Positions 36,442 to 44,787 of a stretch of DNA of 64,000 nt are shown here, piece by piece (positions within the stretch are counted from its first letter, which is position 1; each line of letters opens with the position of its first letter). Made by a program: the position numbers and the translations under genes. A model generated the notes under the pieces. That model did not search any database and was not told the origin of the DNA. It was given only the letters and a program-made list of their open reading frames with translations. The DNA lies in NCBI RefSeq assembly GCF_050496545.1, contig NZ_JBNVZV010000002.1, positions 217,566 to 281,565 on the forward strand. The letters are read 5' to 3'. The stretch is from Phycicoccus avicenniae_A (lineage in GTDB: Bacteria; Actinomycetota; Actinomycetes; Actinomycetales; Dermatophilaceae).

Positions 36442-37824
36442 CTAGTTGTGCGCGTGGAGCGGCTTGCCGGCGAGCGCCAGGTGGGCCTCGCCGAGCGCCT
36501 CGTTCTGGGTCGGGTGGGCGTGGACGAACGGTGTGACGTCCTCGGGGTGGGCCTCCCAGCCGACGACGAGCTGGGCCTCGCCGACCTGCTCGCCCATCCG
36601 CGAGCCGACCATGTGGACACCGACGACCGGGCCGTCGGTGACCCGGACGAGCTTGACGAAGCCCTGGGTGCCGAGGATCTGGCTCTTGCCGTTGCCCCCG
36701 AGGTTGTACTCGTAGGCCTCGACGGCGTCGCCGTGCACCTCGCGGGCCTGCTCCTCGGTGAGCCCGACGGAGGCGACCTCGGGCTCGCAGTAGGTGACGC
36801 GCGGGATCGAGGACTCGACGACGGGCGCGGGGTCGAGCCCGGCGATCGACTCGGCCACGAAGATGCCGTGCGCGAAGCCGCGGTGCGCGAGCTGCAGCCC
36901 GGGGACGATGTCGCCGACCGCCCAGAGGCCGTCGACGCCCGTGCGGCAGCGCTCGTCGGTGACGACGAAGCCGCGCTCCAGGGTGGCGCCGGCCTCCTCG
37001 TACCCGAGCCCGTCGGTGACCGGCCCGCGGCCCACGGCGACGAGCAACAGGTCGGCCTCGAGCTCCGTGCCGTCCTCGAGGCGGACCGTCACGGCGTCGG
37101 CGCCGTCGGTGGCCGAGGCGAACCGGGCACCGGTGCGCACCGTGATGCCGCGCTTGCGGAAGGCCCGCTCGAGCGCCTTGCTCGCGGCGGGGTCCTCGGC
37201 GGCGACGAGCCGGGGGAGGGCCTCGACGACGGTGACCTCGGAGCCGAACGAGCGCATGACGGAGGCGAACTCGACGCCGATGACACCGCCACCGAGGACG
37301 ACGACACGGCCGGGCACCTCCTCGAGCCCCAGCGCCTGGTCGCTCGTGACGACCCGGCCACCGATCTCCAGCCCCGGCAGGGTCCGGGCGTACGAGCCGG
37401 TGGCGAGGACGACGTGACGCCCGACCAGCCGGCGGTCGCCGACGACGACGGTGTCCGGACCGTCGAGGCGTCCGGTGCCCTCGACGTACTCGACCTTCCG
37501 GCCGGAGACCAGGCCCTGGAGGCCCTTGTGCAGGCGGGAGACGACGCCCTCGCGGTACGCGGTGACCGCGGGCAGGTCGACGCCCTCGAAGCTCGCGCGG
37601 ACCCCGAAGCGCCCGGCCTCGCGCGCGGCGTCGGCGACCTCGGCGGCGTGCAGGAGGGCCTTGGTCGGGATGCAGCCGCGGTGCAGGCAGGTGCCGCCCA
37701 GCAGGTCCTTCTCGACGAGGGCGACGGAGAGGCCGAGCTCGGCGGCGCGCAGCGCGCACGCGTAGCCCCCGCTCCCTCCTCCGAGGACGACGACGTCATG
37801 GGTGGCTTCGGCGGTGGCCGGCAT
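36442..37824 (-). CDS. lpdA: Dihydrolipoyl dehydrogenase (E3)
   Basis: FAD disulfide oxidoreductase that re-oxidises dihydrolipoyl groups of E2 and the glycine cleavage H protein. 460 residues. VVVLGGGSGGYACALRAAEL binds FAD, GGTCLHRGCIPTK holds the redox-active disulfide, VVVLGGGVIGVEFASVM binds NAD, and HAHPTQNEAL near the C-terminus contains the active His-Glu pair. Start ATG 37824 is chosen over an upstream in-frame start because the FAD fold begins right after it and AGGGAG lies upstream. First gene of the lpdA-sucB-epimerase operon. Confidence 0.95.
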   Translation of the reverse strand: MPATAEATHDVVVLGGGSGGYACALRAAELGLSVALVEKDLLGGTCLHRGCIPTKALLHAAEVADAAREAGRFGVRASFEGVDLPAVTAYREGVVSRLHKGLQGLVSGRKVEYVEGTGRLDGPDTVVVGDRRLVGRHVVLATGSYARTLPGLEIGGRVVTSDQALGLEEVPGRVVVLGGGVIGVEFASVMRSFGSEVTVVEALPRLVAAEDPAASKALERAFRKRGITVRTGARFASATDGADAVTVRLEDGTELEADLLLVAVGRGPVTDGLGYEEAGATLERGFVVTDERCRTGVDGLWAVGDIVPGLQLAHRGFAHGIFVAESIAGLDPAPVVESSIPRVTYCEPEVASVGLTEEQAREVHGDAVEAYEYNLGGNGKSQILGTQGFVKLVRVTDGPVVGVHMVGSRMGEQVGEAQLVVGWEAHPEDVTPFVHAHPTQNEALGEAHLALAGKPLHAHN

Positions 37825-37927
37825 CCGGTGTGGCTCCCTCTCGCGGTGGCGGGTCGTGCCCGGCGTCAGGTGGGTGGGTGGCGCCGGCGCTGCCCCGCAT
37901 CCTGTCACTCCCGGCCCGGTGGCACGA

Positions 37928-37953
37928 GGCCGCGTCGCGCGGTGGACGCGGCC
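37928..37953. promoter_or_regulatory. Palindrome between lpdA and the divergent small gene
   Basis: GGCCGCGTC, 8-nt loop, GACGCGGCC (9-bp perfect arms). It lies 19 nt before the -10 TATCGT (37973-37978) of the plus-strand gene and about 104 nt before the lpdA ATG. An operator shared by both genes is possible. Confidence 0.3.
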
Positions 37954-37984
37954 GGGGCGCAGGTCGTGCCCTTATCGTGTGCGC

Positions 37985-38311
37985 ATGGCGTGGTGGAGAC
38001 GCGGCCGGGGCCGGAAGGCAGCGCCGCACGACGGCAGCGACCTCGCGAGCGCGCGCTCGCACCTCCAGGAGTTCGCGCGCTCCCGCCGGGGCGTCGAGGC
38101 CTACGTCGAGCCGGCCACCAACGTCACCGCCACGACCGTCGTGCTCATCGCGCACGACGGCGAGTGGACCCGCCGCGCACTGCCCTCGCGCCCGCAGGCC
38201 TTCGACGTCGCCCGCGGCCTCGACGTGCCCGTCTACGACGTCAACCTCACGGGGTACCCCGCGCGGATGCGCGCCTGGACCACCCGGCAGCGGCGCGAGG
38301 GTCGTTCCTGA
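37985..38311 (+). CDS. Small conserved-type hypothetical protein
   Basis: 108 residues, not recognised. Basic start (WWRRGRGRK), then a compact domain (HLQEFARSRRGVEAYVEPATN, VVLIAHDGEWTRRALPSRPQ, RGLDVPVYDVNLTGYPARM) that looks like a small cytosolic fold and resembles oxidoreductase-type proteins annotated only as hypothetical in actinobacteria. TATCGT lies exactly 6 nt before the ATG, so it is probably leaderless. Diverges from lpdA. Confidence 0.75.
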   Translation: MAWWRRGRGRKAAPHDGSDLASARSHLQEFARSRRGVEAYVEPATNVTATTVVLIAHDGEWTRRALPSRPQAFDVARGLDVPVYDVNLTGYPARMRAWTTRQRREGRS

Positions 38312-38392
38312 CGCCGACCCGGCAAACCAGTGGCCGCGCAGGCGTGTTCGTGCGACGGTGAAGACCCTGCACCGACGACGGAAGGACCCCCG

Positions 38393-38587
38393 ATGTCAGC
38401 CAAGGACCGCCCCCGCGCCGAGGTCGACGAGGACGTGAAGGCGAAGTTCCGGGCCGCCCTCGACGCCAAGAAGGCGCACGGGGGGACCGACGTCTCGGAC
38501 CACTCCGGCCGCAGCAAGGTCGACCACGCGCACGGACCGGAGACCAGCGCACGCGAGCAGATGTTCCGCCGCAAGAGCGGTTCCTGA
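38393..38587 (+). CDS. DUF5302-like small protein
   Basis: 64 residues, highly charged, without hydrophobic segments: DEDVKAKFRAALDAKKA and a His/Asp-rich middle, ending in EQMFRRKSGS. This matches the style of small actinobacterial DUF5302 proteins of unknown function. GGAAGGA lies 6 nt before the ATG, so it is well translated. It ends just before a very strong terminator. Confidence 0.8.
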   Translation: MSAKDRPRAEVDEDVKAKFRAALDAKKAHGGTDVSDHSGRSKVDHAHGPETSAREQMFRRKSGS

Positions 38588-38599
38588 CCCGCACCGACG

Positions 38600-38638
38600 C
38601 GCCGACGGCGGGCACCCACCGGGTGCCCGCCGTCGGCG
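38600..38638. terminator. Strong bidirectional terminator between DUF5302 gene and pepA
   Basis: Perfect 18-bp stem with a 3-nt loop (ACC), arms 38600-38617 and 38621-38638. It lies between convergent stops at 38587 and 38653. Confidence 0.9.
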
Positions 38639-38652
38639 TCCGCGCGGAGGGG

Positions 38653-40188
38653 TCAGCCCTTCGGGCGGTGCCCCTCGACGAGCGCCACGAGCGTCGCCAC
38701 GCCGAACCCGGTGCCGCCCTTCGGGTTCCGGCCCCGCGGACCCTTCTCGTTGAACGACGGCCCGGCGATGTCGATGTGCGCCCACGGCGTGCCCTCGCCG
38801 ACGAACTCCTGGAGGAAGAGCCCGGCGGTGAGCATCCCGCCGGCGCGGTCGCCCTTGTGCGCGATGTCGGCCGTGGGGGTGTCGAGCTTGGCGCGCAGGG
38901 CCTTCGGCAGTGGCATCGCCCAGGCGCCCTCGCCGGCGGCGTCGGCGGCGGCGACGACCCGGCTGCGGAAGGCATCGTCGTTGCCCATGACGCCGGCGAT
39001 GTCGTCGCCGAGCGCGATCATCTGGGCGCCGGTGAGGGTGGCGATGTCGACGATCCAGTCCGGGTTCTTCTCGCCGGCCAGGCAGATGCCGTCGCCGAGC
39101 ACCATCCGGCCCTCGGCGTCGGTGTCGAGGATCTCGACGCTGGTGCCGTCGCGCATCACGACGACGTCGCTCGGGCGCTGCGCGGTGCCGCTCGGCATGT
39201 TCTCGGCGAGGCAGAGGTAGCCGGTCACGGCCACGGGGAGCCCGAGCTCGGCGGCGGCGAGGACCGTGGCGGCGACCGCCGCGGCGCCCGCCATGTCGGA
39301 CTTCATCGTCACCATGCCGCTGCTCGGCTTGAGGTTGAGGCCGCCAGAGTCGAAGGTGATGCCCTTGCCGACCAGGGCGACCGAGCCCTTGGCGCCGGAG
39401 GGCGCGTACGACATCGTCACGATGCGCGGCGGGTGGACCGAGCCCTGGCCGACGCCGCTGATGCCGCCGAACCCGCCCTTGAGGAGGGCCTTCTCGTCGA
39501 GCACCGACACGGTGACCTTGGCGGGGGAGCCGGCGACGCGCTTCTTCACGTTCTCGGCGAAGGACTGCGGGAAGAGCAGGTTCGGCGGGGTGTTCACGAG
39601 GTCGCGGGCCCAGTCGCGGGCCGCGCCGACGATGGCCGAACGGGCGACGGCGTCCTTGACGGCCTTGCCCTGACCGGCACCGGAGACGACGGTGACCTTG
39701 GGCCCGGGGGAGGCGGGCTTCGCGGCCGGCCCGCGGCCCTTGCGGACGGCGGCGAGCGGGGCGGCCTTGTCGTAGACGTAGGTCCCGGCCCAGGCGCCGT
39801 CGGCGACCGCGCCGGCGCTCTCGGCGTCGGGGGTCGGGAGGGCGAGCGCGACCGTCTTCTTGCCGCGCACGGCGCGCAGCGCGACCGCCGCGGCGTCGCG
39901 CAGCGCGGTGTGCTCGAACGAGGTTCGGCGGGTCGTGCCCTCGCCGAGACCGGTGACGAGGACGGAGGTGGCCTTCACGCCCGGCACGGCGACCACGCGG
40001 TGGACCTCCTCGGCCCGGCCGGTGGCCTCGAGGTCGGCGAGGACGGCCTGGAGGTGGACCACGGCCTTGCGGGGCAGACCGTGCCCGGCGGCGAGGTCGG
40101 CGCCGGCGTCGGTGTGCACCGACCCGACGACGAGGGCGTCGACGGGAAGGTCTGCGGAGGTCTTGGTCGTCACGGTCAGTGATGTCAT
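38653..40188 (-). CDS. pepA: Leucyl aminopeptidase (M17)
   Basis: Two-metal cytosolic aminopeptidase. 511 residues with an N-terminal regulatory domain and a C-terminal catalytic domain. Metal ligands are in VGKGITFDSGGLNLK, MKSDMAGAA and the signature LDTDAEGRMVLGD; the catalytic Arg is in the last. Start ATG 40188 has minus-strand TAGTCT (40195-40200) 6 nt upstream, so it is leaderless. Diverges from gcvT with 57 nt between starts. Confidence 0.95.
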   Translation of the reverse strand: MTSLTVTTKTSADLPVDALVVGSVHTDAGADLAAGHGLPRKAVVHLQAVLADLEATGRAEEVHRVVAVPGVKATSVLVTGLGEGTTRRTSFEHTALRDAAAVALRAVRGKKTVALALPTPDAESAGAVADGAWAGTYVYDKAAPLAAVRKGRGPAAKPASPGPKVTVVSGAGQGKAVKDAVARSAIVGAARDWARDLVNTPPNLLFPQSFAENVKKRVAGSPAKVTVSVLDEKALLKGGFGGISGVGQGSVHPPRIVTMSYAPSGAKGSVALVGKGITFDSGGLNLKPSSGMVTMKSDMAGAAAVAATVLAAAELGLPVAVTGYLCLAENMPSGTAQRPSDVVVMRDGTSVEILDTDAEGRMVLGDGICLAGEKNPDWIVDIATLTGAQMIALGDDIAGVMGNDDAFRSRVVAAADAAGEGAWAMPLPKALRAKLDTPTADIAHKGDRAGGMLTAGLFLQEFVGEGTPWAHIDIAGPSFNEKGPRGRNPKGGTGFGVATLVALVEGHRPKG

Positions 40189-40194
40189 GTCGGC

Positions 40195-40238
40195 AGACTA
40201 TCCGGGCCGTCGGGCCGCCCCGCCGGGCGCGGTAACGT
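40195..40238. promoter_or_regulatory. Divergent leaderless promoters (pepA and gcvT)
   Basis: Minus-strand TAGTCT at 40195-40200 (6 nt from pepA ATG) and plus-strand TAACGT at 40233-40238 (7 nt from gcvT ATG). No room is left for a 5' leader, so a glycine riboswitch before gcvT is excluded. Confidence 0.65.
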
Positions 40239-40245
40239 GCCCACC

Positions 40246-41349
40246 ATGACCGATCTCGAGCACTCGCCGATCCACGACCGGCACGTGGCGCTGGGCGCCA
40301 AGATGGCCGACTTCGGGGGGTGGTCGATGCCCATCGAGTACCCCGGGGGCGGGGTCGTCGCCGAGCACACGGCGGTGCGCGAGCGGGTCGGCCTGTTCGA
40401 CGTGAGCCACCTCGGCAAGGCCCGCGTCAGTGGCCCCGGGGCGGCCGACTTCGTCAACGCCTGCCTCACCAACGACCTGCGCCGCATCGGGCCGGGCCAG
40501 GCGCAGTACACGATGTGCTGCACCGGCACCGGCGGTGTCGTCGACGACCTCATCCAGTACCTGCGCAGCGACGAGGACGTCTTCCTCATCCCCAACGCCG
40601 CGAACACCGCCCGCGTCGTCGAGCTGCTCGCGGCCGCCGCCCCCGAGGGCGTCACCGTCGAGGGCCTGCACGACCGCTACGGCGTCATCGCGGTGCAGGG
40701 CCCGCGCTCGGACGAGGTGCTGGCCCGGCTCGGCCTGCCGGTCGACCACGACTACATGAGCTTCGTCGAGACGCAGTGGGAGGGGCTGCCGGTCATCGTC
40801 TGCCGCACCGGGTACACCGGCGAGCGCGGCTACGAGATCGTGCCGGCCTGGGACGTCACCGGCTCGGTCTGGGACGCCCTCGCCGAGGCCGTCGCCGCCG
40901 AGGGCGGTCTGCCGGCCGGGCTCGGCGCCCGCGACACCCTGCGCACCGAGATGGGGTACCCGCTGCACGGCAACGACCTCTCCCTCGACATCACCCCCGT
41001 GATGGCCGGCGCCGCGTGGGCGGTCGGCTGGGACAAGGACACGTTCTGGGGCAAGGAGGCCCTCGCCGCCGAGCGCGCGGCGAAGGAGACGCGCCTGATG
41101 CGCGGCCTCGTCGTCACCGGGCGGGGCATCCCGCGCTCGCACTGCGCCGTCAAGGACGCCTCGGGCGCCGTCGTCGGCGAGGTCACCTCGGGCACCTTCT
41201 CGCCGACCCGCAAGCAGGGCATCGCCCTGGCGCTGCTCGACCGCTCGGTCACCCTGGGCGACGAGGTCGTGGTCGACGTGCGGGGTCGCGACGTCGCCGC
41301 CACGGTCAGCAAGCCGCCGTTCGTCGAGGCGGGGGTGCGTGCGTCGTGA
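40246..41349 (+). CDS. gcvT: Aminomethyltransferase (glycine cleavage T protein)
   Basis: Transfers the aminomethyl carbon from lipoylated H protein to tetrahydrofolate. 367 residues. GGWSMPIEYP and LFDVSHLGKA at the N-terminus, catalytic Asp in the LFDVSH block, and GARDTLRTEMGYPLHGNDLS in the folate-binding middle domain, plus C-terminal barrel (GTFSPTRKQGIALALL). ATG 40246 is chosen from the -10 TAACGT; an in-frame GTG at 40237 lies inside it. gcvH and gcvP are not in the window. Overlaps the next small gene (GTGA). Confidence 0.95.
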   Translation: MTDLEHSPIHDRHVALGAKMADFGGWSMPIEYPGGGVVAEHTAVRERVGLFDVSHLGKARVSGPGAADFVNACLTNDLRRIGPGQAQYTMCCTGTGGVVDDLIQYLRSDEDVFLIPNAANTARVVELLAAAAPEGVTVEGLHDRYGVIAVQGPRSDEVLARLGLPVDHDYMSFVETQWEGLPVIVCRTGYTGERGYEIVPAWDVTGSVWDALAEAVAAEGGLPAGLGARDTLRTEMGYPLHGNDLSLDITPVMAGAAWAVGWDKDTFWGKEALAAERAAKETRLMRGLVVTGRGIPRSHCAVKDASGAVVGEVTSGTFSPTRKQGIALALLDRSVTLGDEVVVDVRGRDVAATVSKPPFVEAGVRAS

Positions 41350-41561
41350 GCGAGCAGTGGAGCTGGACCTTCGCCGACGCCGAGGGCGCGCCGGTCACGG
41401 GGGAGCCGACGACGACCACCACGTTCCCGACGCAGTCCGACGCCGAGAGCTGGTTCGGCGAGGTGTGGCACGAGCTCGCCGAGGCCGGCGTCGCGAGCGT
41501 CACCCTGCACCGCGAGGGCGCGGTGGTCTACGGCCCGATGAGCCTGGAGGCCGCTCCCTGA
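41346..41561 (+). CDS. Small protein translationally coupled to gcvT
   Basis: 71 residues, not recognised. WSWTFADAEGAPVTG, a Thr-rich stretch, then SDAESWFGEVWHELAEAGV and VTLHREGAVVYGPMSL: a compact alpha/beta unit without membrane segments. Its GTG overlaps the gcvT stop by 4 nt, which suggests matched expression and perhaps a role near glycine cleavage or folate; the role itself is inference. Confidence 0.8.
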   Translation: MSEQWSWTFADAEGAPVTGEPTTTTTFPTQSDAESWFGEVWHELAEAGVASVTLHREGAVVYGPMSLEAAP

Positions 41562-41576
41562 CCCGAGCGGGTCAGG
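41557..41576. terminator. Short hairpin spanning convergent stop codons
   Basis: CCTGACCC-GAGC-GGGTCAGG (8 bp, 4-nt loop). The TGA of the small gene and the complement of the DUF3043 stop lie in opposite arms. Confidence 0.5.
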
Positions 41577-42153
41577 AGGGGTACTGGCCGCGCGCCACCT
41601 GCGGGCGTGGCATCCGCTGCCGGCGCAGCTGGAACACGCGCATCACGGCGTAGGCGACGGCGCCGCGCGGGATCGCGTTCGCGCCGAACTTGGCGACGAT
41701 CTTCTTCTTCAGGCCCCGCCACATGAGGGTGCTGTCGACGACGACGGCCAGGACCGAGGCGTAGGTGAGCGCGACGCTGATCGTGAAGATCGTCTGCTGC
41801 CGCACCAGCGAGAGCGCGAGGACGATGAGCATAATCGGGAGGAGGAACTCGCCGAGGTTGCGCCGGGCGTCGACGTAGTCGCGGATGTAGCGCTTCACCG
41901 GCCCCTTGTCGCGGGGCGGCAGGCCGGCCTCGTCGCCGGTCTCGAGCGCCTTGCGCGTGCGGGCCAGCTGCTCGCGGCGCTTCTGGCGCTCGATCTGCTT
42001 GGCCTGCTTGCGGTCCGAGACGACGAGCGGCTGGCGCCGGGCGGCCTCCTGGTCGCGGCGCTTGGGCGTCGGCCGGTTCTTCGCGCCCTCGCGCGCCGGG
42101 GTCGAGGCCTCGTCGACGGCCTGGTCGTTGGTGGGCTTGCTGCGTCCGAACAC
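41572..42153 (-). CDS. DUF3043 family membrane protein
   Basis: 193 residues. Long charged N-terminal region (RDQEAARRQPLV, RKQAKQIERQKRREQLARTR, PPRDKGPVKRYIRDYVD) then two membrane segments (about 105-125 and 130-150, EFLLPIMLIVLALSLV). This is the actinobacterial DUF3043 architecture; function unknown. GTG 42153 has minus-strand TAGAGT (42161-42166) 7 nt upstream, so leaderless. Confidence 0.88.
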   Translation of the reverse strand: MFGRSKPTNDQAVDEASTPAREGAKNRPTPKRRDQEAARRQPLVVSDRKQAKQIERQKRREQLARTRKALETGDEAGLPPRDKGPVKRYIRDYVDARRNLGEFLLPIMLIVLALSLVRQQTIFTISVALTYASVLAVVVDSTLMWRGLKKKIVAKFGANAIPRGAVAYAVMRVFQLRRQRMPRPQVARGQYPS

Positions 42154-42160
42154 GAGGCCA

Positions 42161-42237
42161 ACTCTAGGTGCTCCGGGGGAGTGCCTCCGTCGAGGCGGGG
42201 AGCCGGACCCCTGCGGCCCGCAGCCGGTCGGTAGGGT
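42161..42237. promoter_or_regulatory. Divergent promoters (DUF3043 gene and M20 peptidase)
   Basis: Minus-strand TAGAGT (42161-42166, 7 nt from its GTG) and plus-strand TAGGGT (42232-42237, 8 nt from its GTG). Confidence 0.55.
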
Positions 42238-42245
42238 CCGGAGGC

Positions 42246-43607
42246 GTGACCGACGTGCTCAGCGACGACCAGACCGGCGCCCTCCGCGACCGCATCCACG
42301 ACCTCATGCCGCAGGTGCGCGGCGACCTCGAGGCCCTGACCCGCATCCCCTCCGTCTCCCTCGACGCCTTCGACCAGGCGCACGTCGAGGCCAGCGCCGA
42401 GGCCACCGCGCAGCTGCTGCGCGACGTGGGGCTGGAGGTCGAGATCGTCCGCGAGGGCGGGCGGCCGGCCGTCATCGGTCACCGCGACGGCCCGCCCGGC
42501 TCGCGCACCGTGATGCTCTACGCGCACCACGACGTCCAGCCGCCCGGCGACGACGCCCTCTGGGACAGCCCGCCGTTCGAGCCCACCGAGCGCGACGGCC
42601 GGCTCTACGGCCGCGGTGCCGCCGACGACAAGGCCGGGATCATGGCCCACGTCGCGGCCCTGCGCGCGCACGGCGACGACCTGCCCGTCGGGGTGACCGT
42701 CTTCGTCGAGGGCGAGGAGGAGGTCGGCTCGGACTCCCTCGCCACCATCCTCGAGCGGCACGGCGAGAAGCTGCGCGCCGACGCCATCGTGCTGGCCGAC
42801 TCCACGAACTGGGCCGTCGGCGAGCCGGCCCTCACGACCACGCTGCGCGGGATGATCCGCGTCGTCGTCACCGTCCGCACGCTCGACCACGGCATCCACT
42901 CCGGGATGTTCGGCGGCGCGGTACCCGACGCCATCACGGCGCTGGTCCGCCTCCTCGCGACGATGCACGACGACACCGGCGCCGTCGCCGTGCAGGGGCT
43001 GCGCTCCGGCGTGGCCGCCGACCTCGACTACCCCGAGTCCCGGCTGCGCGAGGAGTCCGGGCTGCTCGACGGCGTCTCGACGATCGGGTCGGGATCCCTG
43101 CTGTCGCGCATCTGGACCCAGCCGTCCATCACGACCATCGGCATCGACGCGCCGTCGGTCGCCGAGTCCTCCAACACCCTCGTGCCGAGCGCCTCGGCGA
43201 AGGTCTCGATGCGGATCGCGCCCGACGAGGACGACATGGAGGCCTTCGCGCTGCTCAAGACCCACCTCGAGGAGCACGCGCCGTGGGGCGCGCAGGTCGA
43301 GGTGCACCTCGACGACCGCGGGCTCGGCTTCGCCGCCGACGCGCAGGGCCCGGTCTACGACCAGGCCCGCGCCGCGTTCACCGACGCCTGGGGCACGCCG
43401 CCGGTCGACATCGGCGTCGGCGGGTCCATCCCGTTCGTCGCCGCGTTCGCGGAACAGTTCCCCGAGGCGGCCATCCTCGTCACCGGCGTCGAGGACCCCG
43501 ACGCCCGCGCGCACGGGGCCAACGAGTCGCTGCACCTCGGCGAGTTCGAGAAGGTGTGCGTCGCCGAGGCCGTGCTGCTCGCCCGGCTCGGCGCGCTGCC
43601 CCGCTGA
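42246..43607 (+). CDS. M20 family dipeptidase
   Basis: 453 residues. Di-zinc peptidase of the M20 family: YAHHDVQPPGDDALWDSPPF (first metal His and Asp), GRGAADDKAG (bridging Asp), VEGEEEVGSDS (catalytic and metal Glu), and HGANESLHLGEF near the end (final His). A dimerisation domain interrupts the middle. It acts on dipeptides or carboxyl-linked amino acids in the cytosol; exact substrate not visible. GTG start with TAGGGT 8 nt before. Confidence 0.92.
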   Translation: MTDVLSDDQTGALRDRIHDLMPQVRGDLEALTRIPSVSLDAFDQAHVEASAEATAQLLRDVGLEVEIVREGGRPAVIGHRDGPPGSRTVMLYAHHDVQPPGDDALWDSPPFEPTERDGRLYGRGAADDKAGIMAHVAALRAHGDDLPVGVTVFVEGEEEVGSDSLATILERHGEKLRADAIVLADSTNWAVGEPALTTTLRGMIRVVVTVRTLDHGIHSGMFGGAVPDAITALVRLLATMHDDTGAVAVQGLRSGVAADLDYPESRLREESGLLDGVSTIGSGSLLSRIWTQPSITTIGIDAPSVAESSNTLVPSASAKVSMRIAPDEDDMEAFALLKTHLEEHAPWGAQVEVHLDDRGLGFAADAQGPVYDQARAAFTDAWGTPPVDIGVGGSIPFVAAFAEQFPEAAILVTGVEDPDARAHGANESLHLGEFEKVCVAEAVLLARLGALPR

Positions 43608-43621
43608 GGCAGGATCGGCAC

Positions 43622-44665
43622 ATGGCACAGGGCACGTACGTCGAGGAGTCCTTCGAGCGGGACACCAACTACATCGAGGACCGCATCACGCTGGCCGGTG
43701 ACGGTGAGCACGAGTGGCCGGTCGAGGCCGGGCGCTACCGGCTGGTCGTGGCCCGGGCCTGTCCCTGGGCGAACCGGGCGATCATCGTCCGGCGGCTGCT
43801 CGGGCTGGAGGACGTCCTGTCGATGGGGGTCTGCGGGCCCACCCACGACGCCGACAGCTGGACCTTCGACCTCGACGAGGGCGGGGTCGACCCGGTGCTC
43901 GGCATCCCGCGCATCAAGGACGCCTACGAGGCCCGCTTCCCGGGCTACCCGCGGGGCATCACCGTGCCGTGCGTCGTCGATGTGCCGAGCGGGAAGGTCG
44001 TGACCAACGGCTTCGCGCAGCTGACCCTCGACCTCTCGACGCAGTGGCGCGAGCACCACCGCGCCGGCGCGCCCGACCTCTACCCCGAGGCGCTGCGCGC
44101 CGAGATGGACGAGGTGATGCAGCGCGTCTACACCGAGGTCAACAACGGCGTGTACCGGTGCGGCTTCGCCGGCACCCAGGCCGCCTACGACGCCGCCTAC
44201 GAGCGGCTCTGGACCGCCCTGGACTGGCTCGAGGAGCGGCTCGCCGACCGTCGCTACCTGATGGGCGAGAGCATCACCGAGGCCGACGTGCGCCTGTTCA
44301 CGACCCTGGCCCGCTTCGACGCGGTCTACCACGGGCACTTCAAGTGCAACCGGCAGAAGCTGACCGAGATGCCGGTGCTGTGGGCCTACGCACGCGACCT
44401 CTTCCAGACCCCCGGGTTCGGGGACACGACCGACGTCGTGCACATCAAGAGCCACTACTACGAGGTCCACCGCGACATCAACCCGACCGGTGTCGTGCCG
44501 GCCGGGCCGGACCTCGCGGGATGGGCGACGCCGCACGGGCGCGAGGCGCTCGGGGGCTCGCCGTTCGGGGACGGCACGCCGCCCGGCCCGCCGCCGGCGG
44601 CGGAGCGGGTGCCGAGCGCCCACAACCCGCTCCTCGGGGACGACGGCCTCGTCCGGCCCGCCTGA
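43622..44665 (+). CDS. Xi-class glutathione S-transferase / glutathionyl-hydroquinone reductase
   Basis: 347 residues of the ECM4/YqjG type. The catalytic CPWA motif (VVARACPWANR) has the Xi-class Cys, followed by ITVPCVVDVPSGKVVTNGF, and a helical C-terminal domain (DWLEERLADRRYLMGESITE). Family enzymes reduce glutathionyl-hydroquinones. Many actinobacteria lack glutathione, so the thiol partner (mycothiol or other) is uncertain. A CAGGAT hexamer lies 6 nt before the ATG and may give a leaderless mRNA. Confidence 0.9.
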   Translation: MAQGTYVEESFERDTNYIEDRITLAGDGEHEWPVEAGRYRLVVARACPWANRAIIVRRLLGLEDVLSMGVCGPTHDADSWTFDLDEGGVDPVLGIPRIKDAYEARFPGYPRGITVPCVVDVPSGKVVTNGFAQLTLDLSTQWREHHRAGAPDLYPEALRAEMDEVMQRVYTEVNNGVYRCGFAGTQAAYDAAYERLWTALDWLEERLADRRYLMGESITEADVRLFTTLARFDAVYHGHFKCNRQKLTEMPVLWAYARDLFQTPGFGDTTDVVHIKSHYYEVHRDINPTGVVPAGPDLAGWATPHGREALGGSPFGDGTPPGPPPAAERVPSAHNPLLGDDGLVRPA

Positions 44666-44678
44666 ACCCGGGCGGATA

Positions 44679-44770
44679 TCCGCGTCACCACCGTGACGCC
44701 GCGGAAGCTCGCCTCGGACGCGGATGCATGCCCGTCACGGGCGAGTTTCCGCGTCACCACCGTGACCACG
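44679..44770. repeat. Intergenic repeat element, copy A
   Basis: About 92 bp in the gap between the Xi-GST gene and nadA. It has two TCCGCGTCACCACCGTGAC units 69 bp apart; the part 44700-44770 aligns without gaps to 54776-54846, 53 of 71 bases identical by my count. Part of a repeat family also at 54.8 kb. Confidence 0.7.
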
Positions 44771-44787
44771 GCCCGGGGACTCGGGCG

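Noticed and set aside
40189..40245. Glycine riboswitch upstream of gcvT
   Set aside because: The -10 lies 7 nt before the ATG, so there is no 5' leader to hold an aptamer.
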